A DNA stretch of 64,000 nucleotides from Mycobacterium sp. OAS707. Its GTDB lineage: Bacteria > Actinomycetota > Actinomycetes > Mycobacteriales > Mycobacteriaceae. A program made the position numbers and the translations under genes. The notes beneath the pieces are model-generated. The model was not told where the DNA came from. It made no database searches and saw only the letters and a list, made by a program, of their open reading frames with translations. Positions 53,551 through 61,455 of this stretch are shown here, piece after piece (the first letter of the stretch is position 1; the number at the start of each line of letters is the position of its first letter). The DNA is taken from assembly GCF_014873705.1 (NCBI RefSeq), contig NZ_JADBDS010000004.1, positions 434,001 through 498,000 on the forward strand, given 5' to 3'.

Positions 53551-54431
53551 TCGGCAACCGCTGACCAGGCGAGCACACGCGCCGATAGTTGTTCAACCGT
53601 AGGCGCCGCTCTGCATATCTCCGCCGCCAACTCTTCGGCGATCGCCTTCACGTCGGCGAGTGATTCGGCTTCGCCCGGGGGATATTCGAGCGCAAGCAGG
53701 TCCTCTTTTGTGGACTTCACCCTAGCTACCGCCTGCCATCCGTCAGGGAAGCTCCTTCGCAAGCTTGTCAACATATTCTCGCCTTGAAGGTACTGTGCGA
53801 GCAGTGTATGTAGCACCGCCGACAAACCCTCGTCTACCAGGCCCAATGCCTCCAGCTTGCGTTCGGCATCCACCAGTAGCGGCTTGTTCTGCTCCAGCCA
53901 CTTTTCAATCTCACTACCCTCTATTGGCCGATCGTCTATCAGTTGGGGTGGTATCGACCAGATTTGATCACGTTCGCACTCGTAATTTTCATCAGTTTCG
54001 ATGGTGATAGCAAAATCATCGGCTATGAAAGGCAGGTCCCAGGTGCGCACCTCTTGCGCTTTGGCTTGCGCATGCTTTACAAGTTCCTTCGAAGCATGCC
54101 GTGGAACCATAAAAACGTATGTATGAATCTTTACGCCGTTGAAGAGTGCAATTAATTCGGTACGCTTTTCCGGCCTATTTAACTTGCTCAGGTCCTTAGT
54201 CAGTTTGTCTCGCTGCTTTTCATAGAGTTCTTTTATTTCGAGTGGCTCTTCCGCCGCATAGCATTGAAAAGCGACGCCGTCGTGGGTGAATGCCTCGAGG
54301 CCAAGGTCTCCTCGGTCGCGATCCGGCACCTCTTGGAGCTGATGATTAGCGTATCGAGCGCGCAGCAAACGAAGACAATAGTCTTGCCACTCACGACCGT
54401 TCCACACGCGATAGCGCCCGGCAGTATTCAA
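53508..54431 (-). CDS. ABC-3C effector with restriction-endonuclease-like N-terminus
   Basis: The 307-residue protein has an N-terminus with a PD-(D/E)xK-like arrangement: Glu14 in helix 1, Asp42 and Glu46 in RGDLGLEAF, and Gln56-Cys-Tyr58 in VAFQCYAAEEP. The lysine of classical enzymes is replaced by Tyr, as in several proteins of this context as I recall them. The remainder is helical and acidic with no known domain. It is inferred to be the DNA-targeting effector of the operon and is its first gene. It lies about 210 bases from the right attachment repeat. Confidence 0.68.
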   Translation of the reverse strand: MNTAGRYRVWNGREWQDYCLRLLRARYANHQLQEVPDRDRGDLGLEAFTHDGVAFQCYAAEEPLEIKELYEKQRDKLTKDLSKLNRPEKRTELIALFNGVKIHTYVFMVPRHASKELVKHAQAKAQEVRTWDLPFIADDFAITIETDENYECERDQIWSIPPQLIDDRPIEGSEIEKWLEQNKPLLVDAERKLEALGLVDEGLSAVLHTLLAQYLQGENMLTSLRRSFPDGWQAVARVKSTKEDLLALEYPPGEAESLADVKAIAEELAAEICRAAPTVEQLSARVLAWSAVADWIFRCPLDFVEAS

Positions 54432-54848
54432 CCCAGCCTCCCGGCGGAGACCTTACAACGGGAGATAAGGCATACAGCGGCATGACCGCAAAATCGCTGA
54501 ACCTGCTTGAGCAGCGTGTCACGAGCGTGTCACTACTTGCGGAGACATCCAGGCACCCATGTGCACTCTCGCGGACCCAAACCCACTGGTCATCGGCCAC
54601 GGTGCACTCTGTCAGCCGACGGTGGACGCACCGAATCGACTTCCCAAGCTGAATACGCGGGTTCGATTCCCGTCATCGGCTCCACGTTGATCAGGTCAGA
54701 TGCCGTTCGATCCGCAAGCCCGAGGCGGTCGCATGTCCGCAATAGGTCCGCAGTTTCATCAGGGCTAGGGGCGAGAACAGCATGAGATTGTTAGCTGAGG
54801 GGCGTGGGCTTCACCGCAAGGGCACCAGACCGCACGTCAACTTCCCGC
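54432..54848. other. Gene-free junction between the two islands
   Basis: This 417-base stretch holds the likely promoter region of the ABC-3C operon, the second attachment copy (54640-54690) and about 160 bases of the start of island 2. Open frames here are short and lack codon bias or recognisable similarity. I see no second integrase or tRNA. Confidence 0.6.
54640..54690 (+). repeat. Attachment-site copy 2 (attR of island 1)
   Basis: It is identical over 51 bases to 47263-47313. It lacks the 5' half of the tRNA, so it is not a second tRNA gene. Confidence 0.93.
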
Positions 54849-55409
54849 TCAGGACGAGCGCGGCTGGCTCATAGTCCAGCGTGAAGCCAGGGCGTCGCAG
54901 ATGGCGCGTTGCTCGATTTCATTCTGGTCATGCATGAGGAGCCCTTCGATGGTGAAGATGCCGATCATCACTTCGGCCTCCACAGTCGCAGGTGAGACTC
55001 CTGCGGTCTCTAATTCGTAACGGGCCAGGGCGCCGGTGATCAGATGGAAGTTGTGATGCCACTCGGCGATGGCGGCCGAATGTTCGACGCGGGCGTGCAC
55101 CGTCGTCACGAGGCGGCTCAACTGGTGTAACTGGCGAACCACCCACAGCAGTCGGGCGGCGATCGGTTCGGTCGCAACTTGTTGGTACTGCGGCCAAACA
55201 TCGGCCATGACGCTCTCGAGCACAGCGATCAGGACGTCGTCCTTATCCCCGAAGTACCAGTAGATGGTATTGGGCGCCACCCCGGATTCCTTGGCCAGGC
55301 GGCTCATCGAGGTGGGGTCGTAGCCAGCATCGATGAACAGCCGTCGTGCCGCTGCGACGATTTCTGCACGCTTCTCATCGGCTGCCTGCGGGCGCTTGTT
55401 CCGCGCCAT
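54849..55409 (-). CDS. TetR-family regulator of island 2
   Basis: The 186-residue protein has the helix-turn-helix at residues 12-58 (EKRAEIVAAARRLFIDAGYDPTSMSRLAKESGV, NTIYWYFGDKDDVL). The ligand domain is helical. GGGAGGACGGG precedes ATG 55409. It is divergent from the hydrolase gene, and two identical-arm palindromes in the gap make it the probable repressor of itself and of hydrolase-SDR. Confidence 0.87.
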   Translation of the reverse strand: MARNKRPQAADEKRAEIVAAARRLFIDAGYDPTSMSRLAKESGVAPNTIYWYFGDKDDVLIAVLESVMADVWPQYQQVATEPIAARLLWVVRQLHQLSRLVTTVHARVEHSAAIAEWHHNFHLITGALARYELETAGVSPATVEAEVMIGIFTIEGLLMHDQNEIEQRAICDALASRWTMSQPRSS

Positions 55410-55442
55410 CCCGTCCTCCCGACTGCCGTCTAGGTCACACTC

Positions 55443-55491
55443 TCTTGAATGCCGTTCAAGACACTGCTAGGTTCTTGAACAGCATTCAAGA
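55443..55491. promoter_or_regulatory. Two TetR-type operators, TCTTGAA-N5-TTCAAGA
   Basis: The copies at 55443-55461 and 55473-55491 have identical 7-base arms and different 5-base centres (TGCCG, CAGCA). Centres are 30 bases apart, about three helical turns, so two dimers could bind the same DNA face. Confidence 0.85.
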
Positions 55492-55512
55492 TACCGAATG
55501 GAGGCCAGGGCG

Positions 55513-56433
55513 ATGAACCAGCCATTCAGTTACGTCCGACACGACGTGACCTTCACGTCCGACGGCACACCCTGCGCGGCATGGCTCTACCGGCCCGAGA
55601 GCGTTGAGAATCCGCCGATCGTGGTGATGGCTCACGGGTTCGCCGCGTTCCGCGAGCTGCGCCTGGACGCCTACGCCGAACGGTTCGCCAAGGCCGGTTA
55701 CGCCGTGCTGGTGTTCGACTACCGGTTCTGGGGTGCATCCGGCGGGCAGCCCCGCCGGATCTTGGACATCAAGGCCCAACAAGCGGACTGGCGGGCTGCG
55801 ATCGCCTACGCCCGCAGCCTGGACGGTGTCGACAACACCCGCGTCGTCGCCTGGGGTTCCTCCTTCGGCGGCGGGCACGTCCTGGTTCTGTCCAGCCACG
55901 ACCACGACCTCGCTGCGGCAATCGTGCAGGTGCCGCACGTTACCGGCCCAGCGTCGGCGTTCGCCCAATCCCCGAAGCTGGTATCGCGGTTGATTCTCGC
56001 GGGTGTGCGCGACCAAGTGGGTGACTGGTTGGGACGTCCGCCCTACCGGACCGCAGCTATTGGCTATCCGGGTGACGTCGCGATGATGACCTCCCCGGGG
56101 GCCGCCGAGCTCGTCGAACGGATGGCGGGGGACAAGCGCGAAGAACTGCTCGCCGAGAACGACGTCGCTGCGCGTATTGCCCTACGGGTGCCGCTGTACT
56201 CCCCGGGCCGTCACGCCGCCAAGATCACCGCACCCACATTGGTGCAGCTGGCCATCAAGGACGATGTCACCCCGTATGCGAAGGCTCGAAGAATCGTGTC
56301 TCGCATCCCCAACGGGGAGGTGAAGTCCTATGACTGCTCCCACTTTGAGCCGTACCTGGAACCTCACTTTGAGGGAATCATCACTGACCAGATCGACTTC
56401 TTGAACCGCCACGTCCCGCTGGTGCGACCGTAA
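55513..56433 (+). CDS. Alpha/beta hydrolase
   Basis: The 306-residue protein has PPIVVMAHGFAAFRELRLD (oxyanion region), VFDYRFWGASGG, the nucleophile elbow in AWGSSFGGGHVL, a late Asp in AIKDDVTPY and the His in CSHFEPY. This gives a complete Ser-Asp-His triad of the dienelactone hydrolase/esterase group. The substrate is unknown. I chose ATG 55513 because GGAGG stands eight bases before it; ATG 55498 is within the same frame. It is likely co-transcribed with the following SDR. Confidence 0.83.
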   Translation: MNQPFSYVRHDVTFTSDGTPCAAWLYRPESVENPPIVVMAHGFAAFRELRLDAYAERFAKAGYAVLVFDYRFWGASGGQPRRILDIKAQQADWRAAIAYARSLDGVDNTRVVAWGSSFGGGHVLVLSSHDHDLAAAIVQVPHVTGPASAFAQSPKLVSRLILAGVRDQVGDWLGRPPYRTAAIGYPGDVAMMTSPGAAELVERMAGDKREELLAENDVAARIALRVPLYSPGRHAAKITAPTLVQLAIKDDVTPYAKARRIVSRIPNGEVKSYDCSHFEPYLEPHFEGIITDQIDFLNRHVPLVRP

Positions 56434-56546
56434 CGCCAGGCGGCCTCTCCACCCGGCAGACACCCGACCCCGCAGCGCACCACCGCGCGCCCAACCGATC
56501 CATCGGCCCGTGATGGCCGACGCCTACCAGTGAGGAACACCCACCC

Positions 56547-57341
56547 ATGAACGCGACTCGACGACGTGCCGCCCTGGTCACCGGGGCATCTGCCGGCATC
56601 GGGGCGGCCTTCGCTCGCCACCTCGCCTCCGAAGGCTACGACGTGCTGCTGGTCGCCCGACGCGCCGAGCGCCTCGAAGAACTCGCCACCCAAATTCACC
56701 AACACCACGGTGTGCGTGCCGAAGTGTTCGCCACCGACCTCACCGACCCCGCTGCACCCGCTGCGATCATCAGCCGCGCAACCGAATTGGGTCTATCCAT
56801 CGACGTGCTCATCAACAACGCAGGCCTTTCTGCGAGTACCAAATTTTCCGACACTCCATGGGACTCGGTCGCAGGCGAACTTCAACTGATGGTCACCGCC
56901 GTAACCGAATTGATCCACCGAGCCATCCCCGGCATGAAGCAACGCGGCTGGGGACGCATCATCAACCTGTCCTCACTGGCCGCGATGTCCCCGCCGGGAG
57001 AAGGGCTGCTGTACACCGGCATCAAGTCCTACGTGCTCAACATGTCGCAATCCCTCGACATGGAACTCAAACCCCACGGCATCCACGTCACCGCGCTCTG
57101 CCCCGGCTTCACTCGCAGCGAGTTCCACGACGTGATGGGCACCCGCGATGCCGCCGACCGCCTGCCGAGCGTCATGTGGCAACAGCCAGAATCCGTTGTG
57201 CGCGAGGGTTGGGCCGCCGTGACCCACGCTAAGCCCGTCTGCATACCGGGCACCGTCAACAAGCTCACCGCCGCCGCCATACGCCCAGTCCCACAGCGCA
57301 TTCAGTACTTCCTGGGCCGCACCTTCAATCCCTTTAAGTAG
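56547..57341 (+). CDS. Short-chain dehydrogenase/reductase
   Basis: The 264-residue classical SDR has the coenzyme motif TGASAGIG at residues 11-18, NNAGLS, the catalytic Ser in INLSSLAAMS, and YxxxK in LYTGIKSYV. Arg-Arg after the second strand (VARRAERL) favours NADP. It resembles the mycobacterial Rv2509/AcrA1-like ketoreductases in its C-terminal TVNKLTAAAIRPVPQRIQY segment. The substrate is probably a keto-acyl or ketone product of the same cassette (inference). Confidence 0.84.
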   Translation: MNATRRRAALVTGASAGIGAAFARHLASEGYDVLLVARRAERLEELATQIHQHHGVRAEVFATDLTDPAAPAAIISRATELGLSIDVLINNAGLSASTKFSDTPWDSVAGELQLMVTAVTELIHRAIPGMKQRGWGRIINLSSLAAMSPPGEGLLYTGIKSYVLNMSQSLDMELKPHGIHVTALCPGFTRSEFHDVMGTRDAADRLPSVMWQQPESVVREGWAAVTHAKPVCIPGTVNKLTAAAIRPVPQRIQYFLGRTFNPFK

Positions 57342-57403
57342 ACCAACTCCAAGTCGCTTGTCTCTACCTGCGCCAACGGGTTAGCTTGCGAGTCGCGTAA
57401 AAC

Positions 57404-57449
57404 GCTTCCCAAGCTGAATACGCGGTTCGATTCCCGTCATCGGCTCCAC
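57404..57449 (+). repeat. Attachment-site copy 3 (end of island 2)
   Basis: It is the same as copies 1 and 2 except for one G missing in the T-arm, and it extends one base further on the 5' side with copy 1. Its last C is also the first base of the stop codon of the next minus-strand gene, so the insertion point abuts that gene's 3' end. Confidence 0.85.
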
Positions 57450-59140
57450 TACGGCGTCGGCAGTAGGCCGAGCTGACGATAGATGTCGCGGCGCACCAGC
57501 GGCGCGGCGGAGTTGGTCGGCAGGCCCCCGAGAGGCCAGTCGTGAAACTGCCCCCGCCCCACCACCATCGAGATCGGCGCACCGATGTCCACCGCGCGCT
57601 GATAAAGCAGCAGGTTGGCGGGCAGCAAGATCTCCTCTGTCCCGACATACATCGTCGTCGGCGGCATCGCCTGCAGAACCTCGGTCTCCATGCGCAACGG
57701 GCTTATCCGCGGATCCTTGTCGACGATGCCGTCGAAGGTGTGCACGCCTTGGGAGAAGTACTTGATGGTGACGGCGTTGAAGAACGGGTCGTCGATCCCT
57801 CCGCCGTCATTCTCTGCCGAATAGTCGGCTTGGGCAGACATCACGACCATGCGCGCAGGCACGTCGTCACCGCGCAGGATCAGCTCCCGGGCCGCGGCAA
57901 ACGCGTAGGTGGCTCCCTCCGAGTCGGCGTAGATGCTGACATTCTGGGCACCGCGATCGTCGATCACATGCGAGATGTAATCCGCCATCCCGGGCGTGAC
58001 GTTGAGCAACGAACCCGCCTCGGTCCTCGCCAGTGGGTACAACGGCACCAGCACCGTCGCCCCGGTGTCACGTGCCATCTGGGTGTAGTCGAACCAGTGC
58101 AACAAGTTCGGTTGGTAGATCGCCCCGCCACCGTGGATCGCGACCACGGTGGCGCCGGTCGGATGAGCCGGTTCGAATTCCCATACCTTCCAGACGTTTC
58201 CCGGCGATACCTCGAACTCGGTCTGATGTGCGTTCAATCCCAGCGTCAGGAAGAACGGGGGATCTTCGCTAGTGATCAGCTGCGAGAGCACGGCGGTGTA
58301 GGGAATGCCGAAGAAGCCGGTGATGTCGCGCACCACGCGCAGGGTCGCGAGCGTCAACTGGTCGATGATCGTCGGTGGCGGTGTGTAAGTCAGCGAATTC
58401 TCGACCGCCCTCGTCTGAAGTCCTCCGACTGGGGTGTCGGCCGCTGGAACATCTGCCACCGACGCCGCGGGCAGTGCAGGCTCGAACTCGCGTCGCGCGA
58501 ACGCCAACAGCGACCACACCGCCGGCGCACCGGCAGGCACTTGTGGCGCACTGCCAGCCGCTGACGGATGGAGCAAACCGCCGAGGAAATTCGACACCAC
58601 GCCGGCTATCGCCTCGACATGCTCGGCGGGAACGGCCACAGCCGTGTCCTGCGACGAATCGGTCCTTGGCACAATCGGTTCCGCCGAAACGCCGGTGAGG
58701 GAAACATCATTGACCGTCGACGTCATCGGTGATGTTGCAACGCTGGGCATTTGTGCTTTCCGCACAGCCGTCGACTCGCTCGGCGTGGCGGGCGAAGTCT
58801 TTGCCGAGTTCCGCCTCAGATGCGTCGCAACGATTGTGTCGGAATGCGATTTGCGGCTGGAATGCTGCGGCGCCGTCTCAGGAGAGCTCGGCGACGTCGG
58901 GTCCTTCGAAGGCATCGGCTCCGAGTTGGCAGGACTCACAGCAGTGCTCGTAGCCTCCGACGTTGTCTGGGCGCCGGTGGATGCCGAGGACTCCGACGGG
59001 GAGTCGGTCGAGGCTGCTTTCGGCGAGTCAGACGACGTTCCCGACGAGGGATCAGACGGTTCAGCTCGCGCAAGCCCATGCCCGGAAAGCACAGCCACCC
59101 CGACACCCAGCGTGATAATCAGACCAGCAAACCGGCCCAT
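57449..59140 (-). CDS. Exported alpha/beta hydrolase (hormone-sensitive-lipase type)
   Basis: The 563-residue protein has a signal peptide (GLIITLGVGVAVLSGHGLARA) and about 170 Ser/Thr/Pro-rich residues with SLLAFARREFEPAL near 225. The hydrolase domain has the oxyanion HGGG in VAIHGGGAIYQP, the nucleophile in YADSEGATYAF and the His in GQFHDWPLG. It is a likely wall-associated carboxylesterase or lipase. I chose ATG 59140 since AAGGCGG precedes it and the signal peptide starts there; the frame to 59251 has no signal. Confidence 0.8.
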   Translation of the reverse strand: MGRFAGLIITLGVGVAVLSGHGLARAEPSDPSSGTSSDSPKAASTDSPSESSASTGAQTTSEATSTAVSPANSEPMPSKDPTSPSSPETAPQHSSRKSHSDTIVATHLRRNSAKTSPATPSESTAVRKAQMPSVATSPMTSTVNDVSLTGVSAEPIVPRTDSSQDTAVAVPAEHVEAIAGVVSNFLGGLLHPSAAGSAPQVPAGAPAVWSLLAFARREFEPALPAASVADVPAADTPVGGLQTRAVENSLTYTPPPTIIDQLTLATLRVVRDITGFFGIPYTAVLSQLITSEDPPFFLTLGLNAHQTEFEVSPGNVWKVWEFEPAHPTGATVVAIHGGGAIYQPNLLHWFDYTQMARDTGATVLVPLYPLARTEAGSLLNVTPGMADYISHVIDDRGAQNVSIYADSEGATYAFAAARELILRGDDVPARMVVMSAQADYSAENDGGGIDDPFFNAVTIKYFSQGVHTFDGIVDKDPRISPLRMETEVLQAMPPTTMYVGTEEILLPANLLLYQRAVDIGAPISMVVGRGQFHDWPLGGLPTNSAAPLVRRDIYRQLGLLPTP

Positions 59141-59238
59141 ATCTCGCACCGCCTTGTTGACTAGGGATATCTGGCACGATAACAACCGGAGCGGCAAAAG
59201 AAAATAAGCAGGCGGCTTCCGAAAAGGTGAGGCGTTGT

Positions 59239-59252
59239 TCATCGGCTCCACG
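59239..59252 (+). repeat. Possible fourth, 14-bp remnant of the attachment core
   Basis: TCATCGGCTCCACG equals bases 47296-47309 of the tRNA-Gly 3' end. It lies in the 146-base divergent gap before the VOC gene. It may be chance or the scar of a further excision. Confidence 0.35.
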
Positions 59253-59286
59253 ATGAGTTTTCGTCCGCATTCGGGTCATCACCCAC

Positions 59287-59661
59287 ATGACAGACGAACT
59301 CTTCACCGGACTCCACTGCGTCGCCGTGCCGGTTCGCGATCAGGATCGGTCGAAGGCCCTCTTCGAGGGCATGGGCTTCACCACCACGATGGACGCGAAT
59401 CTGCAGCCGGGCTTCCGCTGGATCGAACTGACACCGTCATCGGGTGGCCCGTCGCTCGCGCTCGTCGCTACCGGGGACCAGCTTCCGACCGGAATCGACA
59501 CTGGCATTCGACTCATCACGTCCGACGCCCGCGCCGCCCAAACTGCGCTTGCCGCAAAGGGACTCGAGGTGGGCGATATCCTCGACTGGGAAACGGCCCC
59601 ACTCATGTTCAGTTTCCGAGACCTCGACGGCAATCGCTTCTACGTCGGCCAGTCCAGCTGA
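59287..59661 (+). CDS. VOC-family (glyoxalase/bleomycin-resistance fold) protein
   Basis: The 124-residue protein is a single pair of betaalphabetabetabeta modules: GLHCVAVPVRDQDRSKALFEGMGFTTT, then RWIELTPSSGGPSLALV, and the C-terminal FSFRDLDGNRFYVGQ with the metal-ligand place. Substrate and metal cannot be told. It is followed after 40 bases by a lipoprotein remnant. Confidence 0.82.
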   Translation: MTDELFTGLHCVAVPVRDQDRSKALFEGMGFTTTMDANLQPGFRWIELTPSSGGPSLALVATGDQLPTGIDTGIRLITSDARAAQTALAAKGLEVGDILDWETAPLMFSFRDLDGNRFYVGQSS

Positions 59662-59701
59662 CTCGCGATCCGACCGGGACCCTCAACCCGAAGGGGCAGC
59701 G

Positions 59702-60033
59702 ATGAAGACGAGCGCACCTCTCGCAACGACAGTGGTCGCGATTGCCGTCCTCGCCATCACCACAGCGTGTTCGCGCGCGTCCACGGAACCCCCTGCCGAC
59801 GGCGGCGGTTCGGCTTCTTCGGGGTCCGACCGCAACCGTGCGCAACCATGGTCCAGGGAGAGGGGTTCGACTCGCCGCACACGTTGGACTACGGACAGTC
59901 GGTGACCGGCGAACTCTCGCCGGGGCGCACGGTCACCTGCACGTCTGCCGTCGACGGACTGACCTGCACCTCGACCGACGAGTCCGGATCGCGGGGCTTC
60001 CATCTCACCGTCGACTCGTTCACGGTCACCTGA
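59702..60033 (+). pseudogene. Small lipoprotein gene broken by a frameshift
   Basis: ATG 59702 begins a clear lipoprotein signal (VVAIAVLAITTACSRAS, lipobox TTAC). In this frame the downstream sequence becomes RRTRWTTDSR and stops at 59905. The frame one base over continues with FDSPHTLDYGQSVTGELSP and TVTCTSAVDGLTCTSTDESG to a stop at 60031-60033; this is the usual second half of such mycobacterial secreted proteins. The break lies between about 59800 and 59880. A sequencing error would give an intact gene of about 110 residues. Confidence 0.65.
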
Positions 60034-60165
60034 CGCATGCCCTGGCAGATAATTTGCAAATCCGTCAAATTTCGCCATCCGGAGCGCCAGCAAAGGTAAG
60101 TTCTGATGTGCCGCGTGGCGGCGCTTCATTGCATGGTGCGCGGCTCTCGGTCGAGGAGGCCGCCG

Positions 60166-61455
60166 ATGCCCATCCCCAATCTGCCGCCTGGCTTTGATTT
60201 CACCGATCCCGATATCTATAAGGAACGGCTGCCCGTCGACGAACTCGCTGAACTGCGTCGGACAGCGCCGATCTGGTGGTGCGAACAACCGATCGGCAAG
60301 GGCGGTTTCAACGATGGCGGCTTCTGGGTGGTGACCAAACACAAGGATGTGCGGGAGGTGTCGCTGCGCAGCGAGGTGTTCTCCAGTTACCAGAACACAG
60401 CTTTGCCGCGATACAAGGACGACGCGAGTCGCGAGCAGATCGAGGTCGGCCGGATGGCGATGCTCAACATGGACGCGCCGCACCACACCCGGCTTCGCAA
60501 AATCATCTCGCGTGGCTTCACCCCGCGCGCAATCGAACTGCTGCGCGACGAACTCAGCGCGCGCGCACAAACGATCGCCGAGGCCGCTGCAGATGAGGGC
60601 TCAGGCGATTTCGTGGAGCAAGTGTCGTGCGAGTTGCCATTGCAGGCCATCGCAAGTCTGCTCGGGGTGCCGCAGGAGGACCGCACCAAACTGTTCCATT
60701 GGTCCAACGAGATGATCGGCGAGCAGGATCCCGAGTTCTCTCAGATGAACGCGCTCGGTGCTGCCATCGAAGTCGTCAGTTACGCAATGCAATTGGCTGA
60801 GCGCAAGTCCGGTGAACCCGGTGATGACATTGTCACCACGTTGTTGAGTGCGGACATCGACGGGCAGAAACTGTCCCACGACGAGTTCGGCTTCTTTGTG
60901 GTGATGCTTGCGGTGGCCGGCAACGAAACCTCGCGCAATGCCATCACGCACGGGATGATCGCATTCACCGAGTTCCCCGAGCAGTGGCAGCTGTTCAGAA
61001 GAGAACGGCCGACCACCGCCGCCGACGAGATCGTCCGCTGGTCTACGCCTGTGACCGCCTTCCAGCGCACCGCATTGAAAGACACCGAATTGGCAGGCAC
61101 AAAGATCAAGGAAGGGCAGCGGGTCGTGATGTTCTACCGCTCGGCCAACTTCGACGAGGACATCTTCAAGGATCCGTTCAAATTCGACATCACGCGAAAT
61201 CCGAACCCGCACCTCGGTTTTGGCGGGCCCGGCGCGCACTACTGCTTGGGCGCCAACCTCGCAAAGCTGACCATCGACCTGATGTTCGGAGCCATCGCCG
61301 ATCACATGCCGAACCTCAAGCCAATCCGAACAGCAGAACGCTTACGGTCGGGGTTCTTCAACGGCATCACGCACTGGCAGGTCGACTATTGCGCCACCGA
61401 TGCTGAACGCGCTCAGCGGGTACAAGCCCTTCGGTACCCCACGATCATCGGGTGA
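60166..61455 (+). CDS. Cytochrome P450, CYP125 family (steroid C26-hydroxylase type)
   Basis: The 429-residue protein has NLPPGFDFTDPDIYKERLPV at the start and GFFVVMLAVAGNETSRNAIT (I helix). The ExxR is in DEIVRW, and the haem loop FGGPGAHYCLGANLA has the axial Cys. The agreement with CYP125A1 runs over the whole length. CYP125A1 oxidises the cholesterol side chain at C26; the present enzyme may share this or be a paralogue, as the window shows no other sterol genes. GGAGG precedes ATG 60166. The stop lies 43 bases inside the convergent drrC-like gene. Confidence 0.88.
   Translation: MPIPNLPPGFDFTDPDIYKERLPVDELAELRRTAPIWWCEQPIGKGGFNDGGFWVVTKHKDVREVSLRSEVFSSYQNTALPRYKDDASREQIEVGRMAMLNMDAPHHTRLRKIISRGFTPRAIELLRDELSARAQTIAEAAADEGSGDFVEQVSCELPLQAIASLLGVPQEDRTKLFHWSNEMIGEQDPEFSQMNALGAAIEVVSYAMQLAERKSGEPGDDIVTTLLSADIDGQKLSHDEFGFFVVMLAVAGNETSRNAITHGMIAFTEFPEQWQLFRRERPTTAADEIVRWSTPVTAFQRTALKDTELAGTKIKEGQRVVMFYRSANFDEDIFKDPFKFDITRNPNPHLGFGGPGAHYCLGANLAKLTIDLMFGAIADHMPNLKPIRTAERLRSGFFNGITHWQVDYCATDAERAQRVQALRYPTIIG

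Larger units (their letters stand above)
47314..54690. mobile_element. Genomic island 1, integrated at tRNA-Gly, carrying an ABC-3C operon
   Basis: The island is bounded by 51-bp identical repeats. The left part has a tyrosine integrase, XRE regulator, excisionase, small zinc protein and RepA-like ATPase, which is the minimal set of an actinobacterial integrative element or phage satellite. The right part (50993-54431) has visibly more A+T than the flanks and carries three overlapping ABC-3C genes. No capsid, portal or conjugation gene is present. Confidence 0.88.
54691..57449. mobile_element. Genomic island 2 (TetR-hydrolase-SDR), tandem at the same site
   Basis: It is flanked by attachment copies 2 and 3. 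It holds three genes that look like one regulated catabolic or detoxification cassette and no integrase, so mobilisation would depend on the neighbouring element. Copy 3 has lost one G of the T-arm, suggesting this is the older boundary. Confidence 0.7.

Noticed and set aside
54640..57449. Second and third tRNA-Gly genes
   Set aside because: Only the 3' half is repeated; acceptor 5' strand and D-arm are missing.
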